Shown piece after piece: positions 27,434 through 35,784 of a stretch of 64,000 bases of DNA. The first letter of the stretch is position 1. Each line of letters opens with the position of its first letter. The stretch is from Bacteroidales bacterium (GTDB taxonomy: Bacteria > Bacteroidota > Bacteroidia > Bacteroidales > Marinilabiliaceae). The position numbers were made by a program, and so were the translations under genes. The notes beneath the pieces were generated by a model that had not been told where the DNA came from, did no database searches, and worked only from the letters and a program-made list of their open reading frames with translations. The DNA is taken from the NCBI GenBank assembly GCA_024401335.1, contig JAKSLH010000010.1, positions 27,000 through 90,999 of the forward strand, in the 5' to 3' direction.

Positions 27434-28432
27434 TTATTCGTTGTTAGTCACTGTCTTTTCGCCCGATTCGGAACCTGCATTTGACGCACGTTCTTCACGA
27501 GTCTTAGACACAAAATCTATAGCATACTTAATTGCCATATCATTTTCATCCGGGAGTGGTTCATGCTTTGCAAACTTCACAAAATCGGCCTCTTCCAATA
27601 TATTCTTCAAACGGTCGCGGCTTTGAGTATCATCACTCAACGCACCTCTGAGGTCAGCCATGATTTCATCTGTCGTACTCTCCATAGCGCTTATGCCATA
27701 TCGCTCAGAGACGTACTTACGCAGAGTATCTGTTATGCTTGAATAATACTCCTTGAACTGATTCTTTTGCCATATCTTCTCAACTCTGATCTGCTCTAGT
27801 TCACGCAAAGCGACAACATCACATGGCTCTATATTCTTGACCTCAGCAGGCTCTTCACCACTCTTACGTGCGAGATACTTGCGATAATACCAAATACCAG
27901 CCACCACAGCAGCGATCAGCAGGAGCCCAATAATAATCCATGGAAGGTATTGCAGCAGCTCTCCAAAACTAAACGGAGTATTCTTCACATCCTTCACATC
28001 AAATATCTCTACGGTATGCGTCTCTTCATCTACAACAATATTCTGGAATGGGTTAACCACATTAAGAGCCATATCAGATGTTGTCACCTTATGACCATCC
28101 TCAAACTCCAATATCTCAATCGGCGGAATATAATGCAAACCAGAATCGAAAGATGTTACGATATAACGCTGTACAAGCTGAACAATTCCATTCTGAACCG
28201 TAGTGTCTATAGGCAATGCAGTAACAATCTCCACATCCTTTGTAAGAGAATCTGACAGTTGCTTATAGGCAACAGGCATATTTTCTGGATATGATGCACT
28301 CACATTGAATCCGACCTGACCTCCAATCACAATTGTCATGGAATCGAGTTGAGCCTCAACCCTACCCTGTGCAAAGCACAAAGTATTCAAAGCCAACAAA
28401 AAAAGTGATAATATGTATTTCGTTCTAACCAT
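27434..28432 (-). CDS. uncharacterised Bat-operon membrane protein
   Basis: The start at 28432 yields a signal peptide MVRTKYILSLFLLALNTLCFA; an ATG 12 bases earlier is possible. The 332-aa product has an exported beta-rich N-terminal half resembling the immunoglobulin-like domains of BatD, a transmembrane helix near 170-190 (YLPWIIIGLLLIAAVVAGIWYY) and a helical cytosolic tail with YYSSITDTLRKYVSERYG. Genes of this form, often labelled DUF4381-like, sit between the DUF58 and batA genes in many Bacteroidetes. The role is not known. Confidence 0.75.
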   Translation of the reverse strand: MVRTKYILSLFLLALNTLCFAQGRVEAQLDSMTIVIGGQVGFNVSASYPENMPVAYKQLSDSLTKDVEIVTALPIDTTVQNGIVQLVQRYIVTSFDSGLHYIPPIEILEFEDGHKVTTSDMALNVVNPFQNIVVDEETHTVEIFDVKDVKNTPFSFGELLQYLPWIIIGLLLIAAVVAGIWYYRKYLARKSGEEPAEVKNIEPCDVVALRELEQIRVEKIWQKNQFKEYYSSITDTLRKYVSERYGISAMESTTDEIMADLRGALSDDTQSRDRLKNILEEADFVKFAKHEPLPDENDMAIKYAIDFVSKTREERASNAGSESGEKTVTNNE

Positions 28433-28479
28433 ATTAATTATCATTTGTCACAACAGACCGGTCATAAAACCTGGCACAA

Positions 28480-29346
28480 TCACGCTCTCTGCTTAAAAAG
28501 CTTCAGCAACTGCTTGACGTAATCTTCATCAGTTCTGACCATAACATTATCCACCCCGGCCTTTGAGAACATTGTCTGAAGATCATCAACACGCTTCTGC
28601 CAAGCAGCAGCATATTGCTTACGCAATGTAACGTCGCTAGTATCTATCCACTGCTGCTCGTCGGTTTCTGCATCAACAGCCAGCATCATACCAACATCAG
28701 GCAACACAGCTTCGCGCCAGTCATATATATGCAAAGCCACAAGGTCGTGCTTATGGTTTGCAATCCTCAGCGACTTCTCGAAGTCCGCATCCATGAAGTC
28801 AGAGATCAAGAACGCCGTACAATGCTTCTTGATTGCACTAGTGAGATAACGCAGCGCCTCATTCAGATTTGTCCCCCTGTTTTCAGGTTCAAACGTCAGC
28901 AACTCACGGATGATATGAAGCACATGTTTCTTACCCTTCTGCGGTGGTATGAAATTCTCCACCTTGTCGGAAAAGAAAATCACACCTATCTTGTCATTGT
29001 TCTGTATCGTAGAGAAAGCAAGTGTCGCAGCGATCTCGGTCACAAGGTTTTTCTTGAAACGATCCTTTGTACCGAATTCACGCGAGCCCGACACATCAAC
29101 CAGCAACATCACAGTGTTCTCACGTTCTTCCTCAAAAACCTTGATGAAAGGACGATTCATTCGAGCAGTGACATTCCAGTCGATATTACGCACATCGTCA
29201 CCATACTGGTACTCTCGCACCTCGCTGAATGTCATACCCCTGCCCTTGAATGCAGAATGATACTCACCAGCGAATATATGGTTCGACAATCCGCGAGTCT
29301 TTATCTCTATCTGACGAACTTTCTTTATTAATTCGGTAGTTTCCAT
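28480..29346 (-). CDS. DUF58 family protein (VWA-like), Bat operon
   Basis: The ATG at 29346 (METTELIKK) is chosen because it lies one base after the moxR stop; an ATG 15 bases earlier would overlap moxR. The 288-aa protein shows the DUF58 signature: GEYHSAFKGRGMTFSEVREY, then DVRNIDWNVTARMNRPFIK and a VWA-like core with LLVDVSGS. DUF58 proteins regularly pair with MoxR ATPases and are thought to be chaperone-related. Cytosolic, no transmembrane helix. Confidence 0.9.
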   Translation of the reverse strand: METTELIKKVRQIEIKTRGLSNHIFAGEYHSAFKGRGMTFSEVREYQYGDDVRNIDWNVTARMNRPFIKVFEEERENTVMLLVDVSGSREFGTKDRFKKNLVTEIAATLAFSTIQNNDKIGVIFFSDKVENFIPPQKGKKHVLHIIRELLTFEPENRGTNLNEALRYLTSAIKKHCTAFLISDFMDADFEKSLRIANHKHDLVALHIYDWREAVLPDVGMMLAVDAETDEQQWIDTSDVTLRKQYAAAWQKRVDDLQTMFSKAGVDNVMVRTDEDYVKQLLKLFKQRA

Positions 29347-29347
29347 A

Positions 29348-30340
29348 CTAAGGCACCTCAACCTGATTGAGTATTTCGCTTATTATCTCGTCGCTAGTCA
29401 CATTGTTTGCTTCAGCTTCGTAAGTCAATCCGATACGGTGACGGAGCACGTCGTGACAAACAGCACGAACATCTTCTGGTATCACATATCCTCTTCTCTT
29501 GATGAAAGCGTAAGCCTTAGCCGCCATAGAGAGACTGATTGACGCACGAGGTGACGCACCGCATGATATCATCTCTACGAAACGATCGAGCTTATACTGC
29601 TCTGGATAACGAGTAGCGAAGACTATATCTACAATATACTTCTCAATCTTCTCGTCCATATAGACATCCTTCACAACATCTCGTGCTCTTACGATATCTT
29701 CTGGCTTCAACAGCTTGCTTGGCTGTGGGAACTGCTTGAGAAGGTTGTTTCTGATAATGAGCTGCTCCTCTTCCTTCTTAGGGTAGTCAATGATAACCTT
29801 AAGCATAAAACGGTCAACCTGAGCCTCTGGCAGAGGATAAGTACCCTCCTGCTCAATAGGGTTCTGTGTAGCCATAACCAAGAAAGGCTTTGCCATCTTA
29901 TAAGTCTGGTCACCGATTGTCACCTGACGCTCCTGCATAGCTTCGAGCAATGCGCTCTGCACCTTAGCTGGAGCACGGTTGATCTCATCCGCCAAAATAA
30001 AGTTAGAGAAGATAGGGCCCTTCTTTACGACAAACTCTTCAGTCTTCTGGCTGTATATGAGCGTACCAAGGATATCTGCTGGGAGAAGGTCTGGCGTAAA
30101 CTGAATACGTGCAAAATCTGCATCAACAATCTTGGCAAGTGTATTAATAGCAAGTGTCTTGGCCAAACCCGGAACGCCTTCCAACAATATGTGTCCATCT
30201 GAAAGAAGACCGATAAGCAAACTCTCTACAAGATGCTTCTGACCAACAATAACCTTATTCATCTCCATAGAGATAAGGTCAACAAACGAACTCTCCTGCT
30301 TTATGCGTTCATTGAGTTCTTTAATTTCATTTGCGTCCAT
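29348..30340 (-). CDS. moxR: MoxR-family AAA+ ATPase
   Basis: The 330-aa ATPase opens the Bat operon. Walker A is GVPGLAKT, Walker B ILADEINRA, sensor 1 ATQNPIEQEGTYPLPEAQ, and the arginine finger lies in AQVDRF. MoxR proteins work as chaperones for VWA-containing partners, here most likely BatA, BatB and the DUF58 protein. The mRNA leader carries a stable hairpin (30362-30381) and a -7 box lies at 30419-30426. Confidence 0.95.
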   Translation of the reverse strand: MDANEIKELNERIKQESSFVDLISMEMNKVIVGQKHLVESLLIGLLSDGHILLEGVPGLAKTLAINTLAKIVDADFARIQFTPDLLPADILGTLIYSQKTEEFVVKKGPIFSNFILADEINRAPAKVQSALLEAMQERQVTIGDQTYKMAKPFLVMATQNPIEQEGTYPLPEAQVDRFMLKVIIDYPKKEEEQLIIRNNLLKQFPQPSKLLKPEDIVRARDVVKDVYMDEKIEKYIVDIVFATRYPEQYKLDRFVEMISCGASPRASISLSMAAKAYAFIKRRGYVIPEDVRAVCHDVLRHRIGLTYEAEANNVTSDEIISEILNQVEVP

Positions 30341-30356
30341 TTATTCTTAATATTGT

Positions 30357-30386
30357 AATTGGCAACTGCGTATGCAGTTGCAATTG
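30357..30386 (-). promoter_or_regulatory. hairpin in the leader of the moxR-bat operon
   Basis: GCAACTGC and GCAGTTGC form a perfect 8-bp stem with a GTAT loop (30362-30381), extended by AATT/AATT with one bulge. It lies about 20 bases before the moxR ATG, inside the predicted 5' leader, with no T tract, so translational or stability control is more likely than termination. Confidence 0.5.
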
Positions 30387-30418
30387 TGTTTTACATTACT
30401 TATGCTTTATCAGCACTA

Positions 30419-30426
30419 CAAAGTTA
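30419..30426 (-). promoter_or_regulatory. -7 box (TAACTTTG) for the moxR-bat operon
   Basis: TAACTTTG on the minus strand matches TAnnTTTG; transcription would start near 30412, giving a ~70-base leader. Confidence 0.6.
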
Positions 30427-30483
30427 ATATATGTTTTTGAATTACATACGCGTCAAAAATGGCTAATCTACCAACGTACGGGT

Positions 30484-30538
30484 TTCTGCTACGAAATGCA
30501 CAAATTCTGCTACGAAATGCACGAAATTTGCAACAAAA
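30484..30538 (+). repeat. dispersed intergenic repeat, copy 1 (two 21-bp units plus tail)
   Basis: TTCTGCTACGAAATGCACAAA (30484-30504) is directly repeated with two changes at 30505-30525 and followed by ATTTGCAACAAAA. The same unit and tail recur near 43.1-43.26 kb. The repeat lies between the moxR promoter and the SPOR gene terminator. Confidence 0.7.
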
Positions 30539-30548
30539 GGAAAAGGAA

Positions 30549-30584
30549 AAAAGCCCGGAAAGCTTTCGCTTTCATGGGCTTTTG
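30549..30584 (-). terminator. Rho-independent terminator of the SPOR lipoprotein gene
   Basis: AAAAGCCC and GGGCTTTT form the base, GAAAGC and GCTTTC an inner stem with a GAAA-type loop; on the minus strand it ends in TTTTTT. It lies 23 bases past the stop. Confidence 0.85.
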
Positions 30585-30606
30585 TCTTGTTTTTATACAT
30601 CTGTAC

Positions 30607-31218
30607 TTATTTTTCAATAAGCAACCATGCGTCATCGTATTGTGGATATTTGATTTTCACCTGTGCCAGCTTTTTCCTGGCAGTGTCTTCTGCCGCTTCA
30701 TTGAAGACCGTCACTCTATACATGCCGTCTTCATTCTCAACTATGTTAGGTGTATACCCCTGTTCCACCAACGTCTCACAAGCAGTGCGAGCATTGGCTA
30801 GTGACTTGAAGGAACCTACGACAACATGATATTTGCCATCCGTCTTTATCGACGACTCTATCACCTTCACCTTCTCGACCTTTGCCTTAGCAGCCGCCGC
30901 TATAGCAGCCTCCTCTGCCGCAGCCTTAGCCTTAGCTTCAGCCATAGCCTTTCGAGCGGCCTCTTCAGCCTCCCTTGCCTTAGCTTCGGCCTCCGCACGA
31001 GCCTGTTGTTCTGCAGCCTGCGCAGCTCTTCGGGCCTTCTCTGCAGCCTCTTCTGCCGCCGCCTTCTCCATAGCAAGCTGTGCATCATTCTTTACCTTTG
31101 GTGATGCCGATGCCGTGGTTCTCTTTGTCGTGCCCAACGACGACGACCCCTTATGCGACGCACACGACACAAGCATAAGTCCCGCTAGCGCTATTGCAAT
31201 AACTCTACAAACTCTCAT
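30607..31218 (-). CDS. SPOR-domain lipoprotein
   Basis: The start at 31218 (MRVCRVIAIALAGLMLVSC) gives a lipoprotein signal with lipobox LVSC, so lipidation at Cys19 is expected; an upstream ATG would add nine residues and spoil it. Between residues 50 and 125 is an Ala/Glu/Lys-rich helix likely to form a coiled coil. The C-terminal 75 residues (YHVVVGSFKSLANARTACETL onwards) are a SPOR domain, which binds denuded peptidoglycan at division sites. It is probably a septal envelope protein. It follows dnaJ by 50 bases. Confidence 0.85.
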   Translation of the reverse strand: MRVCRVIAIALAGLMLVSCASHKGSSSLGTTKRTTASASPKVKNDAQLAMEKAAAEEAAEKARRAAQAAEQQARAEAEAKAREAEEAARKAMAEAKAKAAAEEAAIAAAAKAKVEKVKVIESSIKTDGKYHVVVGSFKSLANARTACETLVEQGYTPNIVENEDGMYRVTVFNEAAEDTARKKLAQVKIKYPQYDDAWLLIEK

Positions 31219-31268
31219 GGTTCCGACATTGATTATTATGGACATCTGCCGATGGTCCTGTGTTCATA

Positions 31269-32408
31269 TTAATTAAACATCGACTTCATTCTTGAGAAGA
31301 ATCCAGCCTTATCGGTAGCCGACGGATTGAATGATGATGCATTCTTGAGCTGCTCAACAATCTTGATTTCATCCTTCGAGAGCGACTTTGGCACAAATAT
31401 ATCTACGCGAACCAGCAAGTCGCCCTTTCGTCCTCCATTGACCGATGGCAAGCCCTTGCCTTGCAGACGCAACACCTTGCCAGGCTGTGTTCCGGCATCT
31501 ATCTTGAGACGCACCTTGCCATCTACTGTTGGCACCTCCACCTGTGTTCCCAACAACACATCAGGGATGCTCAAATAGAGATGATATATGAGGTTGCTAC
31601 CGTCTCTTACGAGCTCATCATGTGGCTCCTCGTCAATCACCACTATAAGGTCGCCATTTATGCCACCATTCCTAGCCGCATTTCCCTTACCTGTGACATT
31701 GAGCTGCATGCCAGCCTCAACACCGGCAGGTATCTTAACGCTTACTACTTCCTCTTCCTCTACAAGACCTGTTCCATGACAACATGTACACTTGTCGGTG
31801 ATAGTCTTACCCTCTCCATGACAATATGGACAGGTTGACTGGCTTTGCATAGGACCAAGGAACGACTGGACAACCTGTGTGATGACACCTGTTCCATGAC
31901 AATGCGAGCAAGTCTTCACGCTCGACGCATCCTTGGCTCCACTACCTCCACACTGCTTACACTGTACCTGTTTCTTGACCTTGAACTTTTTCTCTACGCC
32001 ATTGGCTATCTCACTAAGATTAAGCTTAACCTTTACGCGCAAGCTAGAACCCTTCTGCACCCTCTGTCCACGACTTCTTCCGCCGCCGAAACCAAAACTG
32101 CCAAAGATGTCGCCAAACTGGCTGAAGATATCATCCATCGACATGCCGCCGCCATAGAAGCCGCCGCCACCACCGCCGCCGTTTTCAAACGCAGCGTGAC
32201 CAAACTGGTCGTACTTGGCTTTCTTATCAGCATTAGACAACACATCGTATGCCTCTGCAGCCTCCTTGAACTTCTCCTCAGCTTCCTTGTCGCCAGGATT
32301 CTTGTCAGGATGGTATTTGATGGCCAACTTTCTATAGGCCTTCTTTATTTCATCAGCCGAAGCACCCTTTGAGACGCCCAGCACTTCATAATAATCTCTT
32401 TTTGCCAT
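31269..32408 (-). CDS. dnaJ: chaperone DnaJ
   Basis: The 379-aa Hsp40 has a J domain with the HPD motif (YHPDKNPG), a Gly/Phe-rich segment, four zinc-binding CxxCxGxG repeats ([32 protein letters not shown]) and the C-terminal substrate domains. It stimulates DnaK ATP hydrolysis. It is 29 bases after grpE, giving the grpE-dnaJ pair; dnaK is elsewhere. Confidence 0.97.
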   Translation of the reverse strand: MAKRDYYEVLGVSKGASADEIKKAYRKLAIKYHPDKNPGDKEAEEKFKEAAEAYDVLSNADKKAKYDQFGHAAFENGGGGGGGFYGGGMSMDDIFSQFGDIFGSFGFGGGRSRGQRVQKGSSLRVKVKLNLSEIANGVEKKFKVKKQVQCKQCGGSGAKDASSVKTCSHCHGTGVITQVVQSFLGPMQSQSTCPYCHGEGKTITDKCTCCHGTGLVEEEEVVSVKIPAGVEAGMQLNVTGKGNAARNGGINGDLIVVIDEEPHDELVRDGSNLIYHLYLSIPDVLLGTQVEVPTVDGKVRLKIDAGTQPGKVLRLQGKGLPSVNGGRKGDLLVRVDIFVPKSLSKDEIKIVEQLKNASSFNPSATDKAGFFSRMKSMFN

Positions 32409-32437
32409 ATATCTTAACTAAATAGCCTGCATATAAA

Positions 32438-33034
32438 TTACTGGCAAACGACAACCTTTGCGAATCTTATCACCTTGTCGCCCATCTTGTAGCCCTTCTC
32501 TACGCAATCAAACACCTTGCCCTTGAGGTCTTCTGATGGAGCAGGTATAGTAGTGATAGCTTCGTGCACATCTGCATCAAAAGCCTCTCCCTTTGCAGGT
32601 ATCTCTGTCACTCCCTTCTTTGTAAGGAACTCAGAGAACTTCTTGTAGATGATATCCACTCCTTCCTTGAGCGAAGCGACATCTGCCGCATCTGTCATAT
32701 GCTGTAATCCTCTTTCAAAGTCATCCATCACAGGAAGCAGACCAACCAATATGTCAGAGCCGGCACCCTTTATGAGATCGGCCTTCTCCTTTATCGTACG
32801 CTTACGATAGTTGTCATATTCTGCTGCCAAACGCACATACTTGTCATTCATCTCGGCTAGCTTCGCCTTAAGCTGATCCTCTTCACTCATAGGTTCAGCA
32901 TTCGACTCGCCTTCCTTCACTTCCTCTGAAGCCTCTGCATTCTCTACCTTAGCTTCTACATTCTCTTCTGCGTTCTGAGCTGTCTCTTTCACTTCCTGCT
33001 CATCTGCCGCATTTTTCTGCTCTTCTGTCGACAT
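32438..33034 (-). CDS. grpE: nucleotide exchange factor GrpE
   Basis: The 198-aa protein releases ADP from DnaK. It has an acidic, Glu-rich N-terminal tail (to about residue 50), a long coiled coil containing the conserved YDNYRKRT, and the C-terminal beta domain with VDIIYKKFSEFL and the ending KVIRFAKVVVC. It precedes dnaJ. No CIRCE element was found upstream. Confidence 0.95.
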   Translation of the reverse strand: MSTEEQKNAADEQEVKETAQNAEENVEAKVENAEASEEVKEGESNAEPMSEEDQLKAKLAEMNDKYVRLAAEYDNYRKRTIKEKADLIKGAGSDILVGLLPVMDDFERGLQHMTDAADVASLKEGVDIIYKKFSEFLTKKGVTEIPAKGEAFDADVHEAITTIPAPSEDLKGKVFDCVEKGYKMGDKVIRFAKVVVCQ

Positions 33035-33128
33035 ATATCTGCTGTATTTATTATTCTATTATTATCTAGTAAGTATCTTCAAATGCCTTGCCATGCAACG
33101 CTTTTCTGACACATTGTCAGTCACTCAC

Positions 33129-33154
33129 AAAAAAGGCAGCCTCTGGGGACTGCC
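33129..33154 (-). terminator. Rho-independent terminator of the TlpA-like gene
   Basis: GGCAG and CTGCC pair around a 10-base loop, followed on the minus strand by TTTTTT. It separates the thioredoxin-like gene from grpE. Confidence 0.8.
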
Positions 33155-33180
33155 ATGTCATACATTGTATGCCAATATTT

Positions 33181-33702
33181 CTATTTCAAGAGATTCTTCA
33201 GCGTCGCTTTCAATGCCGGACCACGAAGATTCTTTGCTACTATAATGCCATCTGCATCAATCAAGAAACTTGAAGGGATGCTATGGATATTATAGCGCTG
33301 AGCAGCTTTACTGCCCCATCCGCCGAAATCGCACACATGTGAATTCCACTCAAGGCTATCCTTAGCAATCGCTGTCTTCCATCTGTCGATGTTGTTGTCC
33401 AACGAGACACTATAGACTGTAAAACCGTTACCGTTCTTGAACTGCTTATCCTTGAACTCACGATATACCTTTACCACATTAGGGTTTTCGTAGCGGCAAG
33501 GGCCACACCATGACGCCCAGAAATCGACAAGGACCATCTTACCCTTCAACGAACTCAACGCTACAGCTCGTCCGTCGGGATTGTTAAACAACAGTTCTGG
33601 AGCCTTGTCGCCTACCTCAAGACCTACCTTCTGCGCATTTGCAGTCAATGATGAAGCTACCATCACAACAACTGCAAGAAGAATCTTTACTATCTTTTTC
33701 AT
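33181..33702 (-). CDS. TlpA-like periplasmic thioredoxin
   Basis: The 173-aa protein has a signal peptide (MKKIVKILLAVVVMVASSLTANA) and an AhpC/TSA-like thioredoxin fold with FWASWCGPCR; the redox pair is Cys66 and Cys69. It probably reduces disulfides or cytochrome c precursors outside the cytosol, and DsbD (6.6 kb) could supply electrons. A second, cysteine-less copy lies immediately upstream. Confidence 0.88.
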   Translation of the reverse strand: MKKIVKILLAVVVMVASSLTANAQKVGLEVGDKAPELLFNNPDGRAVALSSLKGKMVLVDFWASWCGPCRYENPNVVKVYREFKDKQFKNGNGFTVYSVSLDNNIDRWKTAIAKDSLEWNSHVCDFGGWGSKAAQRYNIHSIPSSFLIDADGIIVAKNLRGPALKATLKNLLK

Positions 33703-33763
33703 ATATCAATCATTACATCTGAGAATATACACTTTACGTGCCAAATACTTCTCAAAAGTATAT

Positions 33764-33803
33764 AACAAAAGCCACATTTCCAATTTAATGTCGAAAATGT
33801 GGC
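33764..33803 (-). terminator. terminator between the two TlpA-like genes
   Basis: GCCACATTT (33771-33779) pairs with AAATGTGGC (33795-33803), followed on the minus strand by TTTTGTT. It lies directly past the upstream gene's stop. Confidence 0.75.
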
Positions 33804-33811
33804 TCTATACA

Positions 33812-34348
33812 TTACTGAATTGCTAGCATTTCTAGTGTAGACTTGATTGTCTCTACATTAAAATCTCGCGCTATAACTGTTCCGTCGGCGTCGATAAGCA
33901 TGTTTACTGGCTTATAGACTTCAAAGAGTTTTGCAAGATCAGAATCAGCACCCTTGTAGTCACAGATGTGATGGAAAGAACTTGTGCCGTCAGTCTGGAT
34001 AGCTTTCTTCAGAGGTGACTTAAACTTGTCGAGCGATATGCTCAGCACGTCAATGCCCTCTCCATTGTGGAACGAAGCATCCTTATATGCCTCCAACGTC
34101 TGAATAAGCTGATAGCTGTTCATGCGCGACTGCGCGTCATAAGATGCCCAGAAATTGATGATCAGCATCTTATTTTTCAGGTCCTCAACATGAAGTGTGT
34201 CACCGCAAATCTCCTGAATGCCATCCATCTTGGCTATTTCATCTGCGTAAATCTGGCTGCCTACTTCACGTTTGTTTGATGACAACAACACCATTGCTGT
34301 CATACATGCCAAAGAAAATGTCTTTGTCTTTAGATTTCTTATTACCAT
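33812..34348 (-). CDS. TlpA-like protein lacking the redox cysteines
   Basis: The 178-aa product has an N-terminal hydrophobic segment (FSLACMTAMVLL) and the same fold as its downstream neighbour, but the active site that would read WASWCGPC is WASYDAQS (67-74): both cysteines are gone, replaced by Asp71 and Ser74. It also keeps a late VIARDFNVETIKSTL segment matching IVAKNLRGPALKATL. It cannot do thiol exchange in the usual way; a scaffold or substrate-binding role is possible. It probably arose by duplication. Confidence 0.75.
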   Translation of the reverse strand: MVIRNLKTKTFSLACMTAMVLLSSNKREVGSQIYADEIAKMDGIQEICGDTLHVEDLKNKMLIINFWASYDAQSRMNSYQLIQTLEAYKDASFHNGEGIDVLSISLDKFKSPLKKAIQTDGTSSFHHICDYKGADSDLAKLFEVYKPVNMLIDADGTVIARDFNVETIKSTLEMLAIQ

Positions 34349-34700
34349 TCTATCGTATTTCTTAGACTGCCTTAAGAAACACCAGCTCTAAGCCTTCCAT
34401 CTCATAAGTTCAGATACTCTTCTTATTCACATGGAAATCAAAGAAATATCCTAACCAGTCTAAAATCAACAATGCAAAGTTAAACCGATTATTACGCACC
34501 GCACCACTATTACATCATAAAAATGCTTTACGCTCTATTTTAAGCACATATTTTTAGATATAACAATCTATATATCAACTATATAACAAGTAGTTAAATA
34601 TAGTTAAGCCAAATAAGTCTTGCATACATATTGACCAAAGATTATTACTTTTTCACAATGATATTAACTGTAAATAATTACATTATCAATGATTATTTTT
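34349..34700. other. AT-rich intergenic region between divergent genes
   Basis: About 350 bases with no coding-like frame. It is AT-rich (many TATA and TTA runs) and must hold the promoter of the cysteine-less TlpA-like gene, but no clear minus-strand -7 box was found. Confidence 0.5.
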
Positions 34701-34708
34701 TATATTTG
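34701..34708 (+). promoter_or_regulatory. -7 box (TATATTTG) for the alpha/beta hydrolase gene
   Basis: TATATTTG matches TAnnTTTG and lies 20 bases before the ATG; an apparent short leader of about 13 bases follows. Confidence 0.65.
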
Positions 34709-34728
34709 CATAACTAAACTGAACAGCT

Positions 34729-35652
34729 ATGAATCCTATAACCCTCATTATAATTGTTCTTGCATTGATTGTGATGTTGTTTGTCGCAACATTCATCATG
34801 TACAAGACATACTTCCACAACCCACTAGGACAGGACGAAGACAAGTTTCTCGACACCGTAACCAACATCCAATATCCTGGCACTAAGGAGTGGGTAAAGG
34901 ACAACATTGCCAACGGCACTTTCACAGATGTATTTATTGACAGCAAGATAGAACATGGACAGCACGCCTACGTAGCTAGTCACAACGGAGCGACACGCAC
35001 CGTAATTCTTGTACACGGCTATTCCGGCTGCGCCTTCCAAATGATGCCATACGCCCGTCCCTGGTTCGAACAGATGGGATATAACATCGTCGTAATCGAC
35101 TTGCCTAACCACGGACGCAGCGAGGGCAACGTAACTCACATGGGATGGAAGGAACGTCTGATACTCATAGAATGGATAAAAAAGTCGCAAGAGCTGTTTC
35201 CCGACACCAGCATTTATCTTCATGGCTTATCTATGGGTGCGGCGACGATTCTCATGGCTGCGGGCGACGGTTTGCCTACCTACGTCAAAGGTATCGTTTC
35301 AGACTGCTCATTCAGTAGCGTTTGGGACGAGATAAAACATGTCTCTAAAGACAAGCACATACCAATCTTCCCATTCCTTTATTTGTCGAATATCATAGCC
35401 AAACTATATTTCGGATGGTCATATACCGAAGCCTCGGTTATCAAGCAGACCGCCAAGATATCTATACCAGTGCTTTTCATCCATGGCGACGCCGATCTAC
35501 GTGTCCCTGTAGATCAGGCCTACAACTTGTTCAAGGCTAAGGCTACAGGTAAAAAAGAGCTATGGATCACCAAGGATGCCGGTCATGCATGTTCTCTGAT
35601 TCTCTACCAGGACAGATACATTCGCAACATAAAGGCATTCTTCGAAGAGTAG
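34729..35652 (+). CDS. membrane-anchored alpha/beta hydrolase
   Basis: The 307-aa protein has an N-terminal transmembrane helix (about 4-25) and an alpha/beta-hydrolase domain: oxyanion-hole HGYSG (96-100), nucleophile elbow HGLSMGA (Ser168), acid Asp in GDADLRVPVD, and final His in AGHACS. This is the family of YfhR/BEM46-like lipases and esterases. The substrate is unknown. It stands alone, ends at a terminator, and is divergent from the TlpA-like pair. Confidence 0.88.
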   Translation: MNPITLIIIVLALIVMLFVATFIMYKTYFHNPLGQDEDKFLDTVTNIQYPGTKEWVKDNIANGTFTDVFIDSKIEHGQHAYVASHNGATRTVILVHGYSGCAFQMMPYARPWFEQMGYNIVVIDLPNHGRSEGNVTHMGWKERLILIEWIKKSQELFPDTSIYLHGLSMGAATILMAAGDGLPTYVKGIVSDCSFSSVWDEIKHVSKDKHIPIFPFLYLSNIIAKLYFGWSYTEASVIKQTAKISIPVLFIHGDADLRVPVDQAYNLFKAKATGKKELWITKDAGHACSLILYQDRYIRNIKAFFEE

Positions 35653-35709
35653 CAGTCTTCACCCATCCACTACTACAACCGATCAGCCCTAATCATCATT
35701 TATCCACAT

Positions 35710-35744
35710 AAAAAAAAGGAGACTGTCTTATTCAGACAATCTCC
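35710..35744. terminator. bidirectional terminator, strongest for the transketolase gene
   Basis: GGAGACTGTCT and AGACAATCTCC form an 11-bp stem with one mismatch and a 5-base loop. Eight T residues follow on the minus strand; ATTATTGTTTT follows on the plus strand. Confidence 0.85.
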
Positions 35745-35784
35745 ATTATTGTTTTGAGGCTATGCCTCTATTAATCTGCTTCTA

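Noticed and set aside
30484-30538. Possible CRISPR array
   Set aside because: Only two adjacent 21-bp units without spacers, and no cas genes nearby.
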